Positions 62,291 through 64,000 of a stretch of 64,000 nucleotides of DNA are shown here, piece after piece. The notes below the pieces were generated by a model, which saw only the letters and a list, made by a program, of their open reading frames with translations, was not told the DNA's origin and searched no databases. Source of the DNA: an uncultured Dehalococcoidia bacterium (GTDB taxonomy: Bacteria > Chloroflexota > Dehalococcoidia > Lucifugimonadales > UBA3495). The stretch spans positions 3,534,001-3,598,000 of the forward strand of contig OY282456.1 of the NCBI GenBank assembly GCA_958296225.1. Direction: 5' to 3'. The position numbers and the translations under genes were made by a program. The stretch's first letter is position 1. Each line of letters begins with the position of its first letter.

Positions 62291-63669
62291 CTTGCAGCCT
62301 CCCCCTTTGCCGCCGCGCAGTTATCCACAAAGCGTTTTGCCATACCGGGCCGGCTGCCCAGATGCACGTGGATGTAGGATGCCCACACGCTGCCGTTCCG
62401 GAAGCCTTCCGGCCGGTCGTTCTGATTCATTACCTGATAGGCCGCGCTGGCGGCGTCGGGTGGTTCTTGCAGTACCGACCAGTGAAACTCGTGGCCGCGC
62501 ACCTGCTGCCCGGAAGTCAGCAGCGGGCCGTCGCCGCAGGCCGACACCTCGCGGTAGCCCAGGTGCAGCCGCCGGCCGGTCATGGACGATACCACCGGAA
62601 TCGCGCCCACCATTGGAAATTGCCGGCCGTCAAGGTCGGACAGGCTGCGGCCCAGGTACATCAGCCCGCCGCACTCGGCATAAACGGGAATCTCGCGGGC
62701 GATGGCCTGGCGCACCGAGTCCAGCATCCCGTCGTTTGCGGACAGTTCCGGGGCAAACAGCTCGGGAAAGCCTCCGCCCAGGTACACGCCGCCCACGCCG
62801 TCGGGCAGGGTGGAATCGTCCAGCGGCGAGAAAGGTACAATCTCCGCTCCCCACGCCGCCAGCAAGTCCAGCGAGTCCTGATAGTAGAAAGAAAAGGCCC
62901 GGTCCTGCGCCACCGCGATGGCGGCGCGGGTTGGCTGCGGCGTAGTCGGGAACACCTGCGGCGGGGTTTCCGCCGGCCGGCCGGCGGTGGCGGCGATGCG
63001 GATGATGGCATCAAGGTCTATCGTTTGCTCAATTTGGGCGTTCAGGGCGTCGTACCACTGGTTGACTACCGTTCCCTCCACCGTGGGAATGAGGCCGAGG
63101 TGGCGCTCCGGTTGCGTCAGGTCGTCCCGGCGGGGCAGCCAGCCCACTACGGGCAGGCCGGTAGTAGCCTCAATCTGCGGCTGGCAAAACTCCAGGTGCC
63201 GCTCGCTGCCCACTCCGTTCAGGATTACGCCGGCGATGCGCAGGTTGGGGTCAAACTGCTGGTAGCCCAGCACCTCGGCGGCCACGCTGCGCGCCACTTT
63301 GCCGGCGTCGGCAATCAGGATTACCGGAGCGCCCAGCAGCTTGGCGAGTTCCGCCGTGGAGCCGTCCTCGTCCAGCGCCGAGTGGCCGTCGAATACGCCC
63401 ATCACACCCTCGACCACGGCGACGTCCGCCGCGCCAGCCGCACGGTGGAACAGTTCCGTTGCCACCGGATGGGGCAGCAGCCAGGTGTCCAGGTTGCGGG
63501 ACGGCACGCCGCAGGCGATGCGGTGATAGGACGGGTCGATGTAGTCCGGGCCGGCCTTGAAGGGCTGCACGCGGAACCCGCGACGGGCCAGCGCCCCCAT
63601 AATGCCGCTGGCGATGGTGGTTTTGCCCACGCCGGAACGCACGCCGGCAATAACGATGGCCGCCGCCAT
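62287..63669 (-). CDS. cobB: Cobyrinic acid a,c-diamide synthase
   Basis: 460 residues, CbiA/CobB family, glutamine-dependent amidation of (hydrogeno)byrinate or cobyrinate a and c side chains. N-terminal dethiobiotin-synthetase-like ATPase with P-loop GVRSGVGKTT at 9-18 and AGPDYIDPSYH; C-terminal class I glutaminase with C333 (YAECGGLMYLG) and the late histidine in HVHLGSRP. Whether the aerobic (CobB) or anaerobic (CbiA) substrate is used cannot be told; no corrin-ring genes are in the window. ATG 63669. Confidence 0.93.
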   Translation of the reverse strand: MAAAIVIAGVRSGVGKTTIASGIMGALARRGFRVQPFKAGPDYIDPSYHRIACGVPSRNLDTWLLPHPVATELFHRAAGAADVAVVEGVMGVFDGHSALDEDGSTAELAKLLGAPVILIADAGKVARSVAAEVLGYQQFDPNLRIAGVILNGVGSERHLEFCQPQIEATTGLPVVGWLPRRDDLTQPERHLGLIPTVEGTVVNQWYDALNAQIEQTIDLDAIIRIAATAGRPAETPPQVFPTTPQPTRAAIAVAQDRAFSFYYQDSLDLLAAWGAEIVPFSPLDDSTLPDGVGGVYLGGGFPELFAPELSANDGMLDSVRQAIAREIPVYAECGGLMYLGRSLSDLDGRQFPMVGAIPVVSSMTGRRLHLGYREVSACGDGPLLTSGQQVRGHEFHWSVLQEPPDAASAAYQVMNQNDRPEGFRNGSVWASYIHVHLGSRPGMAKRFVDNCAAAKGEAAR

Positions 63670-63670
63670 G

Positions 63671-63994
63671 CTACGGATGCTCCCCGGCTGCCCCGTAAGG
63701 GTCGGCGGGCAGCGCAATCTTGTCGGGGTATTTATCCAGCAGCGCCATGAAAAAGTTGTGGCGCGGCGGGTTGGTGGCGTCGTCATCCGACTTGCGGAGA
63801 TAGACCCGCATAGCCGGATTGCCCGCGCCGTCGCGCATCCACAGCTGATACGAGGGCAGCCCCTGGTCGTTGGTAGTGTGGATGAATTCGGCCTCCCTGA
63901 TTTTGGACATATCCAGGTGCATATGCGTGCCGCCCGGCACCATCAGCGTAACGATACGGCCATCCGGTGTGAACCGGAGGTCGTCAAAGTCCAT
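63671..63994 (-). CDS. Hypothetical 107-aa protein before cobB
   Basis: Not recognised. The start at 63994 leaves 6 bp in the window, so the gene could extend upstream. It has beta-rich composition: DLRFTPDGRIVTLMVPGGTH, EFIHTTNDQGLPSYQLWMRD and MRVYLRKSDDD. It ends one base before the cobB ATG, which argues for a role in, or co-expression with, cobalamin synthesis. Confidence 0.5.
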   Translation of the reverse strand: MDFDDLRFTPDGRIVTLMVPGGTHMHLDMSKIREAEFIHTTNDQGLPSYQLWMRDGAGNPAMRVYLRKSDDDATNPPRHNFFMALLDKYPDKIALPADPYGAAGEHP

Positions 63995-64000
63995 ATAGAC

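Overview
The window is high-GC DNA from a bacterium that looks like a member of the Chloroflexota (Dehalococcoidia/SAR202-like). This is an inference from the dense set of Uma2-family (DUF820) genes, the DUF3226, PaREP1 and NYN genes, and the aerobic-type cobalamin genes. No rRNA is present, so the placement is tentative. Most of the sequence is ordinary chromosomal housekeeping and metabolism; the centre (about 23.6-49.4 kb) is an accessory and defence region.

Left part, 0-23.6 kb: a DUF3226 gene cut by the window edge, an MFS transporter, glutamine-dependent NAD synthetase (nadE), a RidA-like protein, two tandem Uma2 genes, a NYN ribonuclease-like gene, a methyltransferase, a 63-aa Cys/His-rich peptide, two paralogous secreted trypsin-like proteases with an FN3-like domain (the second broken by a 13-base C/G homopolymer), amidohydrolases, a PIN toxin/antitoxin pair, ribosomal protein S20, bluB, metG, a polyprenyl diphosphate synthase, a metallo-beta-lactamase-fold hydrolase, a HAD phosphatase and a HicAB pair.

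Centre: two inverted IS1-family copies (23976-24759 and 28209-29050) each abut a CRISPR array. Next to the first lies a worn composite locus: an eight-repeat I-E-like array, then two degenerate repeats of the main array's family in the opposite orientation, then a pair of unrelated 36-nt direct repeats. Next to the second is the main array, which I count as 88 repeats and 87 spacers (29051-35453). It is followed by a leader and a complete type I-G cas locus on the minus strand: cas4-cas1 fusion, cas2, csb1 (cas7), csb2 (cas5-cas6), cas3 and a cas8-like gene. The last base of the repeat alternates between C and G (array sense) in five long contiguous blocks. Downstream are an IS-derived MITE, tRNA-Val(GAC), a decayed helix-turn-helix gene, a rhodanese, a two-frame IS with a likely -1 frameshift, a restriction-gene fragment and an orphan DNA methylase. 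Two segments far apart (9060-9360 and 48116-48440) share sequence blocks and hairpins and each follows a sigma70-like promoter; they are candidates for an undescribed structured RNA.

Right part, 50.4-64 kb: more Uma2 pairs, a thioredoxin-reductase-like flavoprotein, a second metallo-beta-lactamase-fold hydrolase and a long minus-strand run of late cobalamin genes (cobB/cbiA, cobO, cobT, cobS, cbiB, a cobD-type decarboxylase, a cobC-like phosphatase) interrupted twice by Uma2 pairs. With bluB at 16-17 kb these supply lower-ligand synthesis, adenosylation, aminopropanol-arm attachment and nucleotide-loop assembly.
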